From an uncultured Akkermansia sp. (GTDB lineage: Bacteria > Verrucomicrobiota > Verrucomicrobiia > Verrucomicrobiales > Akkermansiaceae): 34,659 nucleotides of DNA. Of the stretch, positions 1 through 7,706 are shown piece after piece. The notes under the pieces are model-generated. The model was not told the DNA's origin. It saw only the letters and a program-made list of their open reading frames with translations, and did no database searches. Within the stretch, counting starts at the first letter, position 1. Each line of letters opens with the position of its first letter. The DNA lies in assembly GCA_904501955.1 (NCBI GenBank), contig CAJGCY010000007.1, positions 1 to 34,659 on the forward strand, written 5' to 3'. Both the position numbers and the translations under genes were made by a program.

Positions 1-251
1 GAGCTTCGCTTCGCTACGGTCCTCGCCATTATATGTCGGCCTACGCTGCGTCGCTTCGCTCCGTCGCTCCGGGCTCAATTTTCTTTTTTACGCTACCCCG
101 GGGTTCCGCGGCTTCGCCGCTCCACCGCCGGGCTATTTTATGGCGCCCCTCCGGGGCTCAAATCTAGGCTCGCATACGCTCGCAAAAATTCCCCCACCTT
201 CCCCCTCCAAATTCCGATTTATCGAGCAGTGCCAAATGATGCACCAATATC
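1..251. repeat. Right part of a long palindromic intergenic element (cut by window edge)
   Basis: This GC-rich, non-coding stretch matches the long element at 16052-16553. Bases 1-75 share the run of short cgct/tcgc-rich words found near 16355-16420. Bases 100-165 hold a CCGGGG/CCGCCGGG/CCCCTCCGGGG palindromic block. Bases 212-251 carry the family right end (TTCCGATTTATCGAGCA followed by a degenerate ATGATGCACCAATA). The left part lies outside the window. The rest, up to 287, shows nothing recognisable. Confidence 0.6.
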
Positions 252-287
252 CTCCCCCTCCCACAAATGGGGAGAGCTCACAGCGAA

Positions 288-319
288 CACCCCCATGCGA
301 AAAAAAACGCATGGGGGTG
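288..319. terminator. Perfect 12-bp hairpin with A8/T8 loop downstream of the 347-685 gene
   Basis: CACCCCCATGCG at 288-299 pairs perfectly with CGCATGGGGGTG at 308-319 around a loop of eight A (T on the minus strand). It lies 28 bases beyond the stop of the minus-strand gene at 347-685, so it probably ends that transcript. The T run is in the loop rather than after the stem, so this is not a textbook intrinsic terminator. Confidence 0.5.
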
Positions 320-346
320 CTCTTAAAATCTACTCAACGCTGAGGA

Positions 347-685
347 TTAATACTCGATGGTGTAATCCTCCGGGTCACGGGGAGCCTCGGGCTCGCGCTC
401 ACAGGGAGGCAGCATGGAGTTGAGGTGACGGCGCTGGATGGTCTTCTTCATACCGGCGTCATTCTTCTCCGTGATTTCGCGGGACTTCTTGATGGCTTTG
501 TCGCGCTTATCCTCGGCCTTCTTTACGGCCGAGTCGTAGTTTTCCATGCTGCGTTTCTGGCGATCAGTAGCGACACCCTGAAGGGCATCATCAGAAATAT
601 CAGCAGGCGTAATCTCAGGCGCTGCCTGTGCGGAGAAGCACATCACCGCAGCGGCAAAAACAGAAAGGATGGAAAGCGTTTTCAT
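347..685 (-). CDS. Small exported, highly charged protein
   Basis: I do not recognise a family. The 112-residue product begins with a clear Sec signal peptide (MKTLSILSVFAAAVMCFSAQA, cleavage likely after residue 21), so the mature protein should be periplasmic or exported. The mature part is very rich in Lys, Arg, Asp and Glu, with an alternating charged stretch around residues 45-85 that should form a single long helix. It ends in an acidic, proline-containing tail (PEAPRDPEDYTIEY) with one Cys near residue 94. The start is the ATG that opens the signal peptide, about 13 bases after the predicted transcription start of a good promoter at 704-731. The gene is divergent from the large exported protein at 848. 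Confidence 0.7.
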   Translation of the reverse strand: MKTLSILSVFAAAVMCFSAQAAPEITPADISDDALQGVATDRQKRSMENYDSAVKKAEDKRDKAIKKSREITEKNDAGMKKTIQRRHLNSMLPPCEREPEAPRDPEDYTIEY

Positions 686-703
686 GGTTATAAGGACATT
701 TCC

Positions 704-731
704 AGTATACGTGATGAGTGGCGTATGTCAA
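704..731 (-). promoter_or_regulatory. Sigma70-type promoter for the 347-685 gene
   Basis: On the minus strand, TTGACA (731-726) and TATACT (709-704) are separated by 16 bp. The predicted transcription start is near 697, giving a leader of about 12 bases before the ATG at 685. Confidence 0.7.
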
Positions 732-847
732 GCTGTTTTTTCAGATTCATCCTTTTTTCTGCCGATAGGACAGATTTTACTGGAAAAGCATACTCATTTT
801 CTATAGAATAGAGGCACAGGAGAAAGCTCACCACCTGATAGGAATCT

Positions 848-3800
848 ATGATAACCACTTCAGCAAAACTGACAGCCATCTTGCTGGCCGGAACTATGGC
901 GGCAACAGCGCAAGATGCAAAACCGGACTTCGGGAATTTGGTGCACCATTGGAATTTTGATGAAGGGCGCGACTGGCACGATATGCCCTTCCCCTTCGAG
1001 ACAGATGCAGACAAAGCGGAGGACTCCGTGGGCAGCATCAAGCTCACCTTGCCCGGTCCGAATACGAACCGAGCTTGGGCGTCGGGGCGTCAATTTTCCG
1101 GAGTACTTTTACGCGGCGGATGGTTGCGAGCCCAAAAGAACATCGACACGCTGGCAGGCAGTGCCACCCTTTCCTTCTGGATTCGCACGAAAGATAGCGC
1201 CAAAGGCAAAGGCTCCATCATCGGCGACAAAGAGGGCGTGCAATGGGGCTGCATCGATGCAGACGGGCACATCGGCATCGGCATCAACGGCAAAGCAGCC
1301 GTTAAATCCCAAACAGCAGTAACGGATGACAAGTGGCACCATGTTGTACTGACCCGCCAAGCCAAGAGCGGTGAGCTCTGCGTGTATGTAGACGGCAAAA
1401 AGGAAGCCACCGCCACGGCTGCTACAGGTGCGCTCGGTAAGGAGTACAACCGATTCGGCGGCACACCGGAGCTGGGTAACTTTAAGGGCGTGCTTGACCA
1501 AGTTCACGTTTTCAACGCGCCTATTAACGAGGCAACAGTGGCAGCGTTGCTGGATAACCACGCCCCGAAGGTATACGACCAAGAGCATTTGGTAGACCGC
1601 AAGAAAGCGACCAAAACCGGCAGCATACTCCACCTGTACACGTACGACATGGAGTCCGACACACTTTCCGTAAGCCGCCATGGTCAAGGCAAATACGGCA
1701 AGGTGAAGCACAATGGTGACGGCACCTTCACCTATACCCCCGGCACCAAGTTCCGCGGGCAAGATTCCTTCACCATCACCGTAACGGATGGTCGCGGAGG
1801 CTATGATATGGCAAGCATGCGCGTGTTCGATGACCGCTATTTCCCCAAACAGGCGGTGGAGCAATTCAACTACTTCGGTGCCCTGCCCGCCCCTACGGAG
1901 GGCATCGGCAAAAAGCAAGATTTCCGCATTCCCATGGCCATTACAACCAAGGGCAAAGCGCCAGATTTGCTCGTGCAGGCGAACGCTCGCCTGTGGTACT
2001 ACATCAATGAATCCAAGAAGGGCAAAATCCTTTTCAGTGAGCCCATTGAGCTCAAGACTACGGACGGCAAAGAGCTGGAGACGGACGGCGCAGCCGTGGT
2101 GAAAGGAAACCGCATCATCATCCGTCGCCCGAACGGCATGCTGGTGTACGCGGAAATTGTCGGTGAAGATGTGCCGCAAATCAAGCTCGGAGAGCCGGTG
2201 AAAGACGCCACCGGGGCGGATTTCAAGATGACAAGCCGTTTCTTTGTTGTGGAGGATTACAACAAAGACAAGAAAGACGACCTCATCGTCGGCCTGAATA
2301 ACGGTCTGCACTTTTACGAGAACACCGGCAGCAAAGATGCCCCCGCCTTCAAAACGGAGGCGCAGGAGGTGTGGCTCGGCTCATACAACGTAGCCCCGGG
2401 GCTCGGCGACATCAACGGCGATGGGCGCACGGATTTGCTGCACGGCATCAACTGGGGTACTATGAGTTACTGGCTGAACGAACGCGGCAGCGCCACCATG
2501 ATTGCCGATAGCGAGAAAAAGCAGATTCTGCTGGCCAACCCGCCGGATGAAAAGTTCATGCGCACGCTGAACGGCACGCACTTGGCAATAGAAGACTTTG
2601 ACGGAGATGACACGCCGGATCTCATCATCGGTGGCAACTGGGGAGGATTCTTGGTAAGCGCCTTGGGTGACAACCCGGAGGCGGCAAAAAACAACCTCAA
2701 GCTCATCGAAAAAGAGCTGTACAACGGGCACGAAACAGAGGTAGGGCGCATGCTGGAAGAAAACGACCAAGCCGGGTTGAAACGCTACCGAGAGCTGATG
2801 AAAGCTTGGATTAAATGGGCAATCAGCCGCCCCACGCCCGCCGCTCGCCTTGCAGCGTACAACATGCTCAAAAAGCACGTCAAGAAGTACCCATTCCTGC
2901 AGCGCTCCTACCTGAAAGACGCTTGGGTTAAGAAGCAGGACGGCAAGGTGGTGGAGTATGGCCCCATGCACCATGTGCCGGGTATCTTTGCCCTCAACTG
3001 GGTGGTGCTCGACCAGCTCATGCCGGACTCTGCAGCACAGCGCAAGGATGTGGCGGATGCCCTCGGCATGAAAGGCAAAGACCGCGAATACTACCTCGCC
3101 TCCGGTATTCCGCTGGCAGACAACAACCACAGCACGGACGGCCAGCTGCAAGCCAATCAAGACCTCACCCGCATGCATCCGCGCGCGCTTTTCCCGGATG
3201 ACCACATCTCCATCGACCGCAACTTCGGCGATGACCGCGATGCCATGTGCTACGTGTTCCGCTCCAACAAAAACACCTTCGGGTGCGATGTAGGCGGCTC
3301 CGTAAATGAAATGGACCGCGACATGGTACTCGCTACGGAAGAATGCTTGGATGGCAAGGGCGCCGCCAATGGCGACTACTACACCTTCGTGCTCGCTCAC
3401 GAGGTGTGCCACTCGCTGGATGCATACGTGCGCCGCATTGCCAACCGCGACATTGACCGCCGCTGGGGCGATATGCTGGTGTACGCTGCTACCAATGCCG
3501 GGCAAAACAACATCCTCGGCGTGCGAGAAGACGGCAACTGGGACAACAAGCTCACGCAGGCGAAGTTCCAAGAGCTCGGGCTCTGGGATGGCAAGGCGGA
3601 CTGGGTTGAAACCTGGAAGGCATACTGGAAGACGTGCCCCTACCGAGGCAAAACATTCATGCGCGGTGATATTGATTGGTTCCTCGGCTCCAAGCAAGAA
3701 TCACTTGCCACGCAGGCCAACCACCACTGGGCTCGCTCCGAAGCCCGACTCATCGGCGCCATTCTCCGCTACGAGCTCGGATACAAGGCGAACATCAACG

Positions 3801-4072
3801 AGGTGCTGCACTACTTGGACATCCTCTCCACCGGCATGAACAAAATCCACATGTACCACACCCGCGCGTTCAAGGATCCCAACCGTGTGGAGTTCCACTC
3901 CGACCCCGCTTGGCTGGTGCGCAACGATAAAGGCTACATCACGGATGTCATCATCGGTGAGAGGACTTACAGCTTCGAGGTAGATGAGCAAGGCCGCGCC
4001 ATCCGCGTCATTGCCCACCCCTTCCCCGAGAAAATCAAGAAGCTCGCGGACGAAATCCGTAAGCGCAAATAA
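848..4072 (+). CDS. Large exported LamG / FG-GAP protein with C-terminal HExxH putative metallopeptidase
   Basis: The 1074-residue product is a multidomain exported protein. Residues 1-22 are a signal peptide. Residues about 30-235 resemble a LamG/concanavalin-type jelly roll (HHWNFDEG, SATLSFWIRT, KWHHVVLTRQ, LCVYVDGKKEA). Residues about 255-330 resemble a cadherin/Ig-like tandem domain (GTFTYTPGTKFRGQDSFTIT). FG-GAP/VCBS-type Asp-rich loops follow at about 466 (DYNKDKKDDLIVG), 519 (GDINGDGRTDLLHG) and 580 (IEDFDGDDTPDLIIGG). The last third contains AHEVCHSLD with His851, Glu852 and His855, the HExxH signature of zinc metallopeptidases; I cannot assign the third zinc ligand. The architecture suggests a surface or periplasmic protein that binds glycans or glycoproteins and may cleave protein. 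The start has a weak GGA five bases upstream. A hairpin terminator follows at 4104. Confidence 0.8.
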   Translation: MITTSAKLTAILLAGTMAATAQDAKPDFGNLVHHWNFDEGRDWHDMPFPFETDADKAEDSVGSIKLTLPGPNTNRAWASGRQFSGVLLRGGWLRAQKNIDTLAGSATLSFWIRTKDSAKGKGSIIGDKEGVQWGCIDADGHIGIGINGKAAVKSQTAVTDDKWHHVVLTRQAKSGELCVYVDGKKEATATAATGALGKEYNRFGGTPELGNFKGVLDQVHVFNAPINEATVAALLDNHAPKVYDQEHLVDRKKATKTGSILHLYTYDMESDTLSVSRHGQGKYGKVKHNGDGTFTYTPGTKFRGQDSFTITVTDGRGGYDMASMRVFDDRYFPKQAVEQFNYFGALPAPTEGIGKKQDFRIPMAITTKGKAPDLLVQANARLWYYINESKKGKILFSEPIELKTTDGKELETDGAAVVKGNRIIIRRPNGMLVYAEIVGEDVPQIKLGEPVKDATGADFKMTSRFFVVEDYNKDKKDDLIVGLNNGLHFYENTGSKDAPAFKTEAQEVWLGSYNVAPGLGDINGDGRTDLLHGINWGTMSYWLNERGSATMIADSEKKQILLANPPDEKFMRTLNGTHLAIEDFDGDDTPDLIIGGNWGGFLVSALGDNPEAAKNNLKLIEKELYNGHETEVGRMLEENDQAGLKRYRELMKAWIKWAISRPTPAARLAAYNMLKKHVKKYPFLQRSYLKDAWVKKQDGKVVEYGPMHHVPGIFALNWVVLDQLMPDSAAQRKDVADALGMKGKDREYYLASGIPLADNNHSTDGQLQANQDLTRMHPRALFPDDHISIDRNFGDDRDAMCYVFRSNKNTFGCDVGGSVNEMDRDMVLATEECLDGKGAANGDYYTFVLAHEVCHSLDAYVRRIANRDIDRRWGDMLVYAATNAGQNNILGVREDGNWDNKLTQAKFQELGLWDGKADWVETWKAYWKTCPYRGKTFMRGDIDWFLGSKQESLATQANHHWARSEARLIGAILRYELGYKANINEVLHYLDILSTGMNKIHMYHTRAFKDPNRVEFHSDPAWLVRNDKGYITDVIIGERTYSFEVDEQGRAIRVIAHPFPEKIKKLADEIRKRK

Positions 4073-4103
4073 CGGACAGTTCACGTAACCCTCACCTTAC
4101 GGA

Positions 4104-4139
4104 AAGCCCTTTCGTGCGTCATGCGGCACGAAAGGGCTT
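4104..4139 (+). terminator. Hairpin terminator after the LamG/HExxH gene
   Basis: AAGCCCTTTCGTGC (4104-4117) pairs perfectly with GCACGAAAGGGCTT (4126-4139) around an 8-base loop. It lies 31 bases after the stop. Its 3' edge overlaps the -35 box of the next gene, so termination and initiation are packed back to back. Confidence 0.75.
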
Positions 4140-4166
4140 GATGTTTCAAACAAGCGCATGTAATAT
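4138..4166 (+). promoter_or_regulatory. Promoter of the thioredoxin-fold gene, predicting a leaderless mRNA
   Basis: TTGATG (4138-4143), a 17-bp spacer and TAATAT (4161-4166). The expected transcription start is 4173 and the ATG is at 4174, so the mRNA would have about one untranslated base. Confidence 0.65.
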
Positions 4167-4173
4167 GCCGCGC

Positions 4174-5112
4174 ATGTTCAAAAAGCTGGTACTCACGCTT
4201 GGAGCAGCAGTTGCCATGGTAGCACACGCTGCGGAGATAGAATGGATGACGGATTTGGAAGAAGCCGGGAAAAAGGCAGCCCAAGAGAATAAGCTGCTGC
4301 TGGTAGAGTTTACCGGGTCAGACTGGTGCCGTTACTGCATCCTGCAGAAAAAGAACGTATTGGACAAACCCGCCTTTGCGGAATGGGCTAACAAGCATTG
4401 CGTAGCGGTTGAGATTGATATTCCGCACGATGCATCACGCGTGGGTGGCGAAGCGAAAAAAGAGGCTAACAAACAAATATGTGAAGATTACGCCATCAGC
4501 AGCTTCCCGAGCCTGATGCTGATGACCCCGGAGCGTGTGCTTATCGGCGGCTATAACGGCGCACAAACAACACCGCAAGCAGCCATTGCTGCATTGGAAA
4601 AGCACTTTCCCTTGGCGAAAGAACTCCAAACAGCTATGCAGCAATCGGGGGCAGAGCGAGCCGTTGCGCTGAACGCCATCTACTCCCGACTGCCGGAGGA
4701 CATACGCAAAGGCAATTTCCGCTTAATGGAGCTCATTGCCCTCGATGACCCGGAGAACTTGACCGGTATTCAGGACACATACCGCCCCATTAAACAAATG
4801 CGCGACCTCCATGCACAGCTTGCCCGGACTTCCGGCACGGAAGAGCGCTTAGCCATCCTTGATGCAGCATATCAAAAGGCAGCGGAGCAAAATAAAGCTA
4901 CCATCATGCGCATGAAAGAAATTGAGCTGAACACTGCTGCCCACAAGCTCATGCGCAACCCCTCCTCCGTGGAGGACATTTACAAAGCCCGCGATTATTT
5001 CCTTTTATCTGCTGAATGCTCCGGCACCCCCGGACAAAAAGCGAAAGTCGAACAATACTTCGCGGAGCCCGAAAAACTCTACAAAGAGATTCTGAAGAAA
5101 CGGAAAAAGTAA
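4174..5112 (+). CDS. Exported thioredoxin-fold protein with CxxC
   Basis: The 312-residue product starts with a signal peptide (MFKKLVLTLGAAVAMVAHAA). A thioredoxin-like domain covers about residues 22-150. Its active-site-like motif is WCRYC with Cys52 and Cys55, preceded by LLVEFTGSD and followed by the cis-Pro region SSFPSLMLM, as in the Thioredoxin_7/thiol-disulfide families. The C-terminal 150 residues are helical and charged with no family I recognise. It probably acts on disulfides in the periplasm, but the substrate is unknown. The ATG at 4174 was chosen because it opens the signal peptide and lies just after a promoter; upstream in-frame ATGs would add a non-signal extension transcribed only from elsewhere. 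It is monocistronic between two terminators. Confidence 0.75.
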   Translation: MFKKLVLTLGAAVAMVAHAAEIEWMTDLEEAGKKAAQENKLLLVEFTGSDWCRYCILQKKNVLDKPAFAEWANKHCVAVEIDIPHDASRVGGEAKKEANKQICEDYAISSFPSLMLMTPERVLIGGYNGAQTTPQAAIAALEKHFPLAKELQTAMQQSGAERAVALNAIYSRLPEDIRKGNFRLMELIALDDPENLTGIQDTYRPIKQMRDLHAQLARTSGTEERLAILDAAYQKAAEQNKATIMRMKEIELNTAAHKLMRNPSSVEDIYKARDYFLLSAECSGTPGQKAKVEQYFAEPEKLYKEILKKRKK

Positions 5113-5129
5113 GCGCCACACTGTTATCA

Positions 5130-5164
5130 AAAAGCCGTCCCATCACTCGGGACGGCTTTTTTCC
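5130..5164 (+). terminator. Intrinsic terminator after the thioredoxin-fold gene
   Basis: AAGCCGTCCC (5132-5141) pairs with GGGACGGCTT (5149-5158), followed by a T tract to 5162. This is a classic intrinsic terminator 20 bases after the stop. Confidence 0.85.
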
Positions 5165-5175
5165 TTTTCGCTCTG

Positions 5176-5390
5176 TTTAAGTTTTTAGTTGATTGCCAAC
5201 TGCTCGGTAAATCGGAAGTTGGCGAGCAACAAAATCTATCGGAGCGTGGGACTTTAGTCCCACAAATACGTGCGGGGCTAATCCATAAGAGGGACTAAAG
5301 TCCCTCGCTCCGAGTGAATGAATGTTACCCCCCCCTTCAACTTCCGATTTATCGAGCAGAGCAAATAGCGGCATCAACCATAAACTTTAA
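5176..5390. repeat. Short MITE-like element, copy 1 (about 215 bp)
   Basis: The element is bounded by TTTAAGTTTTTAGTTGAT on the left and ATCAACCATAAACTTTAA on the right, which are imperfect inverted copies. Inside these lie a second inverted pair, TGCTCGGTAAATCGGAAGTTG and CAACTTCCGATTTATCGAGCA. The interior carries GGGACTTTAGTCCC and GGGACTAAAGTCCC hairpins flanked by ATCGGAGCG and CGCTCCGA. It is nearly identical over more than 100 bases to 11741-11959 in the same orientation. It encodes no credible protein and sits between a terminator and the dnaB promoter. Confidence 0.85.
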
Positions 5391-5410
5391 CTGCGCCTTC
5401 CTTTTTATCC

Positions 5411-5439
5411 TTGTCATGGGGCTCTTCATATGCTAGCAT
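5411..5439 (+). promoter_or_regulatory. Candidate dnaB promoter
   Basis: TTGTCA (5411-5416), a 17-bp spacer and TAGCAT (5434-5439). The predicted start is near 5446, giving a leader of about 19 bases before the ATG at 5465. The -10 match is modest. Confidence 0.45.
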
Positions 5440-5464
5440 GCTCGGGCACACCAGACTCCGCAAT

Positions 5465-6895
5465 ATGGCTAAAAAAAAGGAAGAGAAGATAGATTTTAAG
5501 GCAGGGGCGCCTGATAAAGAGCATACCGCTATGCCGCAGGCACCGGGTGTGGAGCAGAGCCTGCTGTCCATGATGACCATTGACCCTACCAATATCATCT
5601 CTCAATGTATTGCGGACGGCATAAACAGTGAGTATTTCTACATACCGGCTCACCGTATTCTGTGGGAAATCTTCCGCGAGCGCTATGAGAAAGGCATCGC
5701 CATCGATACCGTTTCCGTGGCGCAGGAACTGGCAGATTCCGGCAAACTGGAGGCAGTAGGTGGCAACGCCGGCTTGCTCAACATCTTCTCCTTTGCCACC
5801 ACGACAGCACTTTACTCCGTTCACTTTGAGACACTCAAGGAGAAATACATACGCCGTAGCATCATCATGACGGCCAACCGCGCCACGGAGGCGGCGTTCA
5901 CCTCAGAGGCAGAAATTGAAGAGCTGCTCGACCAGACGGAGCAAGAAGTGCTCAAAATTCGCCAAGACTCTGCAAAAGGCGAGGAATGGAGCCTTAAAGA
6001 GGACATCGACAAAGCCGTGACCAATCTGGAGCGCATGATGAGTACCTCCGGCGGTATTCTGGGTATCTCCACCGGTTACGAAAAGCTGGACACCATGATT
6101 AACGGCATGAAATCCGGCGAACTTTTCGTTATCGCAGCACGTCCGTCCATGGGTAAAACCTCATTCATGCTCAACATTGTGGAGCACGTGGTGCTTGACC
6201 TCAAGCTGCCCATGATGTGCTTCTCATGCGAAATGCCCAGCGAGCAGCTCGTTGAGCGTTTGCTCTACGCGCGCTCCGCCATCAGCAAGCAAGACTTGAA
6301 AGCCCGCCAGGGTAAACTCAACCCGGATGAACTCAAGCGATTCCGCTCCGCCATCACGGAGCTCAAAAACAGCAAGCTCATCATTGACGACACCGCCGGC
6401 ATCTCCATCTCCGAGCTGCGCGCTAAAGCCCGCCGCCAAATCCGCAAATACCCGGACTTGGCAGCCATCGGCATTGACTACCTGCAGCTCATGCGCTCCC
6501 ACACCAAACAGGCTCAAAACAGCCGTGAACGTGAGATTGCAGAAATTTCCGGCGGTCTGAAGGCGCTGGCGAAAGAGCTCAAAATCCCCATTGTGGTGCT
6601 GGCTCAGCTGAACCGTGGTCCGGAAAGTCGTACCGGTAAGAACAAGGGTACTCCCATGATGAGCGACCTCCGTGAATCCGGTGCTATCGAGCAGGACGCG
6701 GATATGATTGGCCTGCTCTGGCGCTCAAAATACTACGCGGAAGACGATGAAGAACGCGAACAGGTGGGCAATGATGCTAACCTCTTGCTCGCCAAGAACC
6801 GTAACGGTCCTACCGGTGACGTCCCCCTCTCCTTCCACGCGGAAATCATGCGATTCGTCACCCGAATCCCCGCTGCTGGCGACGACGAGGAATAA
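5465..6895 (+). CDS. dnaB: Replicative DNA helicase DnaB
   Basis: This is the hexameric 5'-3' helicase that unwinds DNA at the replication fork and works with primase. The 476-residue length is normal. The N-terminal DnaB domain covers about residues 20-125 (GVEQSLLSMM, near the family start). The RecA-like motor domain shows Walker A ARPSMGKTS with Lys231, Walker B IGIDYLQLM with Asp338, and late motifs LAQLNRGPESR and MSDLRESGAIEQDADMI, the last containing the family's ESG region. The start is the ATG before AKKKEEKID; longer in-frame starts extend into the promoter. No intein is seen. It is monocistronic, with a hairpin at 6923. Confidence 0.95.
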   Translation: MAKKKEEKIDFKAGAPDKEHTAMPQAPGVEQSLLSMMTIDPTNIISQCIADGINSEYFYIPAHRILWEIFRERYEKGIAIDTVSVAQELADSGKLEAVGGNAGLLNIFSFATTTALYSVHFETLKEKYIRRSIIMTANRATEAAFTSEAEIEELLDQTEQEVLKIRQDSAKGEEWSLKEDIDKAVTNLERMMSTSGGILGISTGYEKLDTMINGMKSGELFVIAARPSMGKTSFMLNIVEHVVLDLKLPMMCFSCEMPSEQLVERLLYARSAISKQDLKARQGKLNPDELKRFRSAITELKNSKLIIDDTAGISISELRAKARRQIRKYPDLAAIGIDYLQLMRSHTKQAQNSREREIAEISGGLKALAKELKIPIVVLAQLNRGPESRTGKNKGTPMMSDLRESGAIEQDADMIGLLWRSKYYAEDDEEREQVGNDANLLLAKNRNGPTGDVPLSFHAEIMRFVTRIPAAGDDEE

Positions 6896-6920
6896 TCCTC
6901 CACGCGAAACGACTGCATAC

Positions 6921-6967
6921 AAAAACCCGTGCTCAGGGGCTTACCTCCAGCCACCGAGCACGGGTTT
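6921..6967. terminator. Bidirectional hairpin between dnaB and the convergent small gene
   Basis: AAACCCGTGCTC (6923-6934) pairs perfectly with GAGCACGGGTTT (6956-6967) around a 21-base loop. On the minus strand the stem is followed by a T run, so it should end the 6987-7265 gene well. It may also serve dnaB. Confidence 0.65.
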
Positions 6968-6986
6968 CGGCATGATGAGAAAGGCT

Positions 6987-7265
6987 TTACTTTTCTCCCG
7001 GAGCATGAACATCCGACCTTCGCGGCAGAGAGTCCGGCGCCATGAGCCCGGAATAAGGCTGGGGAGGAGCGCCCGGAGGCCCCACCGGAGCAACAATTCC
7101 GGAAGTCGCTTGGGGTAAGCGTTTCGGAGCATCTTGTTTTTCTGGCTGCGTGGGTGGAGGGGTGGGCGTTCTCCCCTCATCCGAACAGGAGCAACAAACC
7201 GCTGTAAGAGCAGCCACGGCAGGATAAGCAATGATTTTTTTAACGGTATTTGGCTGAATCTTCAT
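6987..7265 (-). CDS. Small proline-rich lipoprotein-like protein
   Basis: I do not recognise a family. The 92-residue product starts with a basic and then hydrophobic segment (MKIQPNTVKKIIAYPAVAALTAVCCSC), which looks like a signal peptide ending in a Cys cluster. The lipobox is not canonical (AVCC or CCSC), so lipidation is possible but not certain. The rest is a low-complexity Pro-rich tail (RTPTPPPTQPEKQ, APVGPPGAPPQPYSG) typical of an extended spacer in the periplasm. The ATG at 7265 was chosen over an in-frame ATG eight codons upstream because it opens the signal segment. It is convergent with dnaB. Confidence 0.55.
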   Translation of the reverse strand: MKIQPNTVKKIIAYPAVAALTAVCCSCSDEGRTPTPPPTQPEKQDAPKRLPQATSGIVAPVGPPGAPPQPYSGLMAPDSLPRRSDVHAPGEK

Positions 7266-7360
7266 AAGTAGACTATGTTCGCCAAGCATTCTATCCCTAC
7301 GCCACTCATTCGTAAAGAAAAAAATCTCTCCACAACCACAAATTATGACTGAGCCGGAGC

Positions 7361-7389
7361 TTGTATTCCGGCGTCCGCAGCATTATACT
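7361..7389 (+). promoter_or_regulatory. Promoter of the zinc-ribbon gene, predicting a leaderless mRNA
   Basis: TTGTAT (7361-7366), a 17-bp spacer and TATACT (7384-7389). The expected transcription start is 7396, one base before the ATG at 7397. Confidence 0.6.
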
Positions 7390-7396
7390 CCCCCTC

Positions 7397-7624
7397 ATGA
7401 AGCAAGACCGCAAAGAACTGGCCACCACCATCTCCAATGACCCCACAGCCTACAAGCTCTGTATGGTGTGTGGCTCCATTGTTGACAAAACAGCAGCCAC
7501 CTGCCCGGATTGCTTTGCCTACCGCTTTGACGAAAACGCTGCAGCCGTTGCCAACGCTGCCCTCGACCTCGCCGTTAAGCCCCAAACGGCGGTTTCACAC
7601 CTAGACCTCACCCCCGAGGCATAA
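7397..7624 (+). CDS. Small zinc-ribbon protein
   Basis: The 75-residue product contains CMVCG at about residues 22-26 and CPDC at about residues 36-39, a CxxC-x10-CxxC arrangement that should bind one zinc ion. There is no signal peptide, so it is cytosolic. The remainder is short and Ala-rich. Zinc ribbons of this size often contact nucleic acids or proteins, but nothing here shows which. The start is the ATG directly after a promoter; an in-frame ATG twelve codons upstream lies inside the -35/spacer region and is unlikely. No clear terminator follows before the AT-rich region ahead of pflB. Confidence 0.65.
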   Translation: MKQDRKELATTISNDPTAYKLCMVCGSIVDKTAATCPDCFAYRFDENAAAVANAALDLAVKPQTAVSHLDLTPEA

Positions 7625-7645
7625 AATAATTAGAATAATTCAAAA

Positions 7646-7667
7646 AATTTGCTAGATTTGGCAAATT
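7646..7667. promoter_or_regulatory. Operator-like dyad just upstream of the pflB -35 box
   Basis: AATTTGC (7646-7652) and GCAAATT (7661-7667) form a perfect inverted repeat with an 8-base spacer. Its centre is about 50 bases upstream of the predicted transcription start, a place typical of an activator. The half sites do not match FNR (TTGAT/ATCAA) or CRP (TGTGA/TCACA) well, so the regulator is unknown. Confidence 0.4.
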
Positions 7668-7671
7668 CGCC

Positions 7672-7700
7672 TTGACAAAAACGGCAAAATCGGGTATTGT
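7672..7700 (+). promoter_or_regulatory. Strong pflB promoter
   Basis: A consensus TTGACA (7672-7677), a 17-bp spacer and TATTGT (7695-7700). The predicted transcription start is about 7707, leaving a leader of about 107 bases before the pflB ATG. Confidence 0.8.
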
Positions 7701-7706
7701 CCTAGG

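Noticed and set aside
1109..2311. 400-codon minus-strand frame inside the LamG/HExxH gene
   Set aside because: Antisense shadow; the plus strand has a signal peptide and several domain motifs over 1074 codons.
5177..5377. Open frame on the minus strand with a near copy at 11658-11909 (shared peptide around SLGARDFSPSYGLAPHVF)
   Set aside because: The similarity comes from the repeated DNA element itself. The frames start and stop outside the homologous part at different points, lack ribosome-binding sites, and cross palindromes. Repeat element preferred.
5411..5464. Upstream in-frame start for dnaB
   Set aside because: The extra 18 codons fall on the predicted promoter and are absent from the DnaB family N-terminus.
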